From the NCBI GenBank assembly GCA_964568355.1, contig CAZMRK010000159.1, positions 1 to 31,223 on the forward strand: a DNA stretch of 31,223 nucleotides, written 5' to 3'. This DNA comes from JAJPJX01 sp964568355 (GTDB lineage Bacteria; Acidobacteriota; Terriglobia; Bryobacterales; Bryobacteraceae). Within the stretch, counting starts at the first letter, position 1; the number at the start of each line of letters is the position of its first letter. Shown one piece after another: positions 31,009 through 31,223 of this stretch. The notes under the pieces are model-generated. The model was given only the letters and a program-made list of their open reading frames with translations, ran no database searches and was not told the DNA's origin. Made by a program: the position numbers and the translations under genes.

Positions 31009-31223
31009 GTGTCTCGTCGACTATTCATCGCCCTGTTGGTCGCGGCAGGCCTGCATGCGCAGACAGCGCTGGTCGATGACGGATTTCAGCACTTCTATAA
31101 CCTGGAATACGCCGACGCCATTGCGGACTTCCAAAAGGCCATCGCCCAAAATCCATCCTCCCCCGACCTCCACAACCACCTCGCGGAAGCCATCCTGTTC
31201 CGGGAGATGTACCGCAACGGGGC
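31009..31223 (+). CDS. Secreted TPR-repeat protein, N-terminal part
   Basis: The gene starts at GTG 31009, preceded by GAAGGAAG, and runs off the right edge after 71 codons. It opens with a signal peptide (SRRLFIALLVAAGLHAQT, cleavage near residue 17). A tetratricopeptide repeat follows: FYNLEYADAIADFQKAIAQNPSSPDLHNHLAEAIL, matching the pattern of W/L, G/Y, Y and A-P positions of helices A and B. It probably mediates protein interaction in the periplasm; many acidobacterial proteins of this kind continue with further TPRs. No other function can be given from the visible part. Confidence 0.75.
   Translation, partial: MSRRLFIALLVAAGLHAQTALVDDGFQHFYNLEYADAIADFQKAIAQNPSSPDLHNHLAEAILFREMYRNG

Noticed and set aside
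1..31223. CRISPR arrays, rRNA, tRNA or prophage genes
   Set aside because: No regularly spaced repeats, no conserved rRNA segments, no cloverleaf sequences and no phage structural or integrase genes were recognised by reading both strands.

Overview
The window (about 60% GC, 31.2 kb) reads as chromosomal DNA from a member of the Acidobacteriota, most likely the Solibacter/Bryobacter side. The pointers are a PadR regulator overlapping an ADOP-type duplicated permease, a VWFA-related acidobacterial protein, a FecR-like secreted protein, GH172 (DUF2961) and GH140-like (DUF5060/DUF4038) carbohydrate enzymes, and an NfrB-like glycosyltransferase. No rRNA, tRNA, CRISPR array or intact transposase was recognised.

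Layout. 1-3502 (+): a tightly overlapping four-gene operon: the tail of an NAD-dependent epimerase/reductase, a PAP2-type lipid phosphatase/phosphotransferase, a large GNAT-fold acyltransferase and a serine-palmitoyltransferase-like alpha-oxoamine synthase. Together these match the reductase, ceramide synthase and Spt set of bacterial ceramide synthesis, with a probable headgroup or dephosphorylation enzyme. 3503-4764: palindromic repeats and a broken glycoside-hydrolase-like gene. 5079-6179: an outer-membrane porin. 6201-8044 (-): a VWA protein and a PIG-L deacetylase. 8261-10761 (+): a secreted GH140-like protein coupled to tsaB. 10785-12147: divergent FecR-like and TlpA-like genes. 12259-13398: an outer-membrane beta-barrel protein followed by a 138-bp MITE-like element. 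13613-15298 (-): a cupin and a GH172 protein. 15342-20248 (-): PadR, ADOP permease, a truncated ABC ATPase remnant and an orphaned permease. 20354-22026 (-): a metallo-beta-lactamase-fold pseudoenzyme and its overlapping partner. 22305-25035: a diheme cytochrome c divergent from a Na+/H+ antiporter. 25044-27446 (-): an ECF sigma factor and an NfrB-like glycosyltransferase with a C-terminal MshEN (c-di-GMP-type) domain. 27521-29932 (-): two HtrA-like proteases without signal peptides, in an operon with a LuxR-type regulator whose receiver domain has lost its phosphorylation residues. 30111-31223: a GNAT protein and the start of a secreted TPR protein.

The most interesting parts are the candidate sphingolipid operon with its embedded PAP2 enzyme, and the cytosolic HtrA pair with a pseudo-receiver regulator, preceded by a strongly foldable leader. 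Also notable are the c-di-GMP-type glycosyltransferase, the 138-bp element, and the ABC operon truncated exactly at the ADOP stop codon. Functions are assigned from sequence motifs and family knowledge only; no database search was run.
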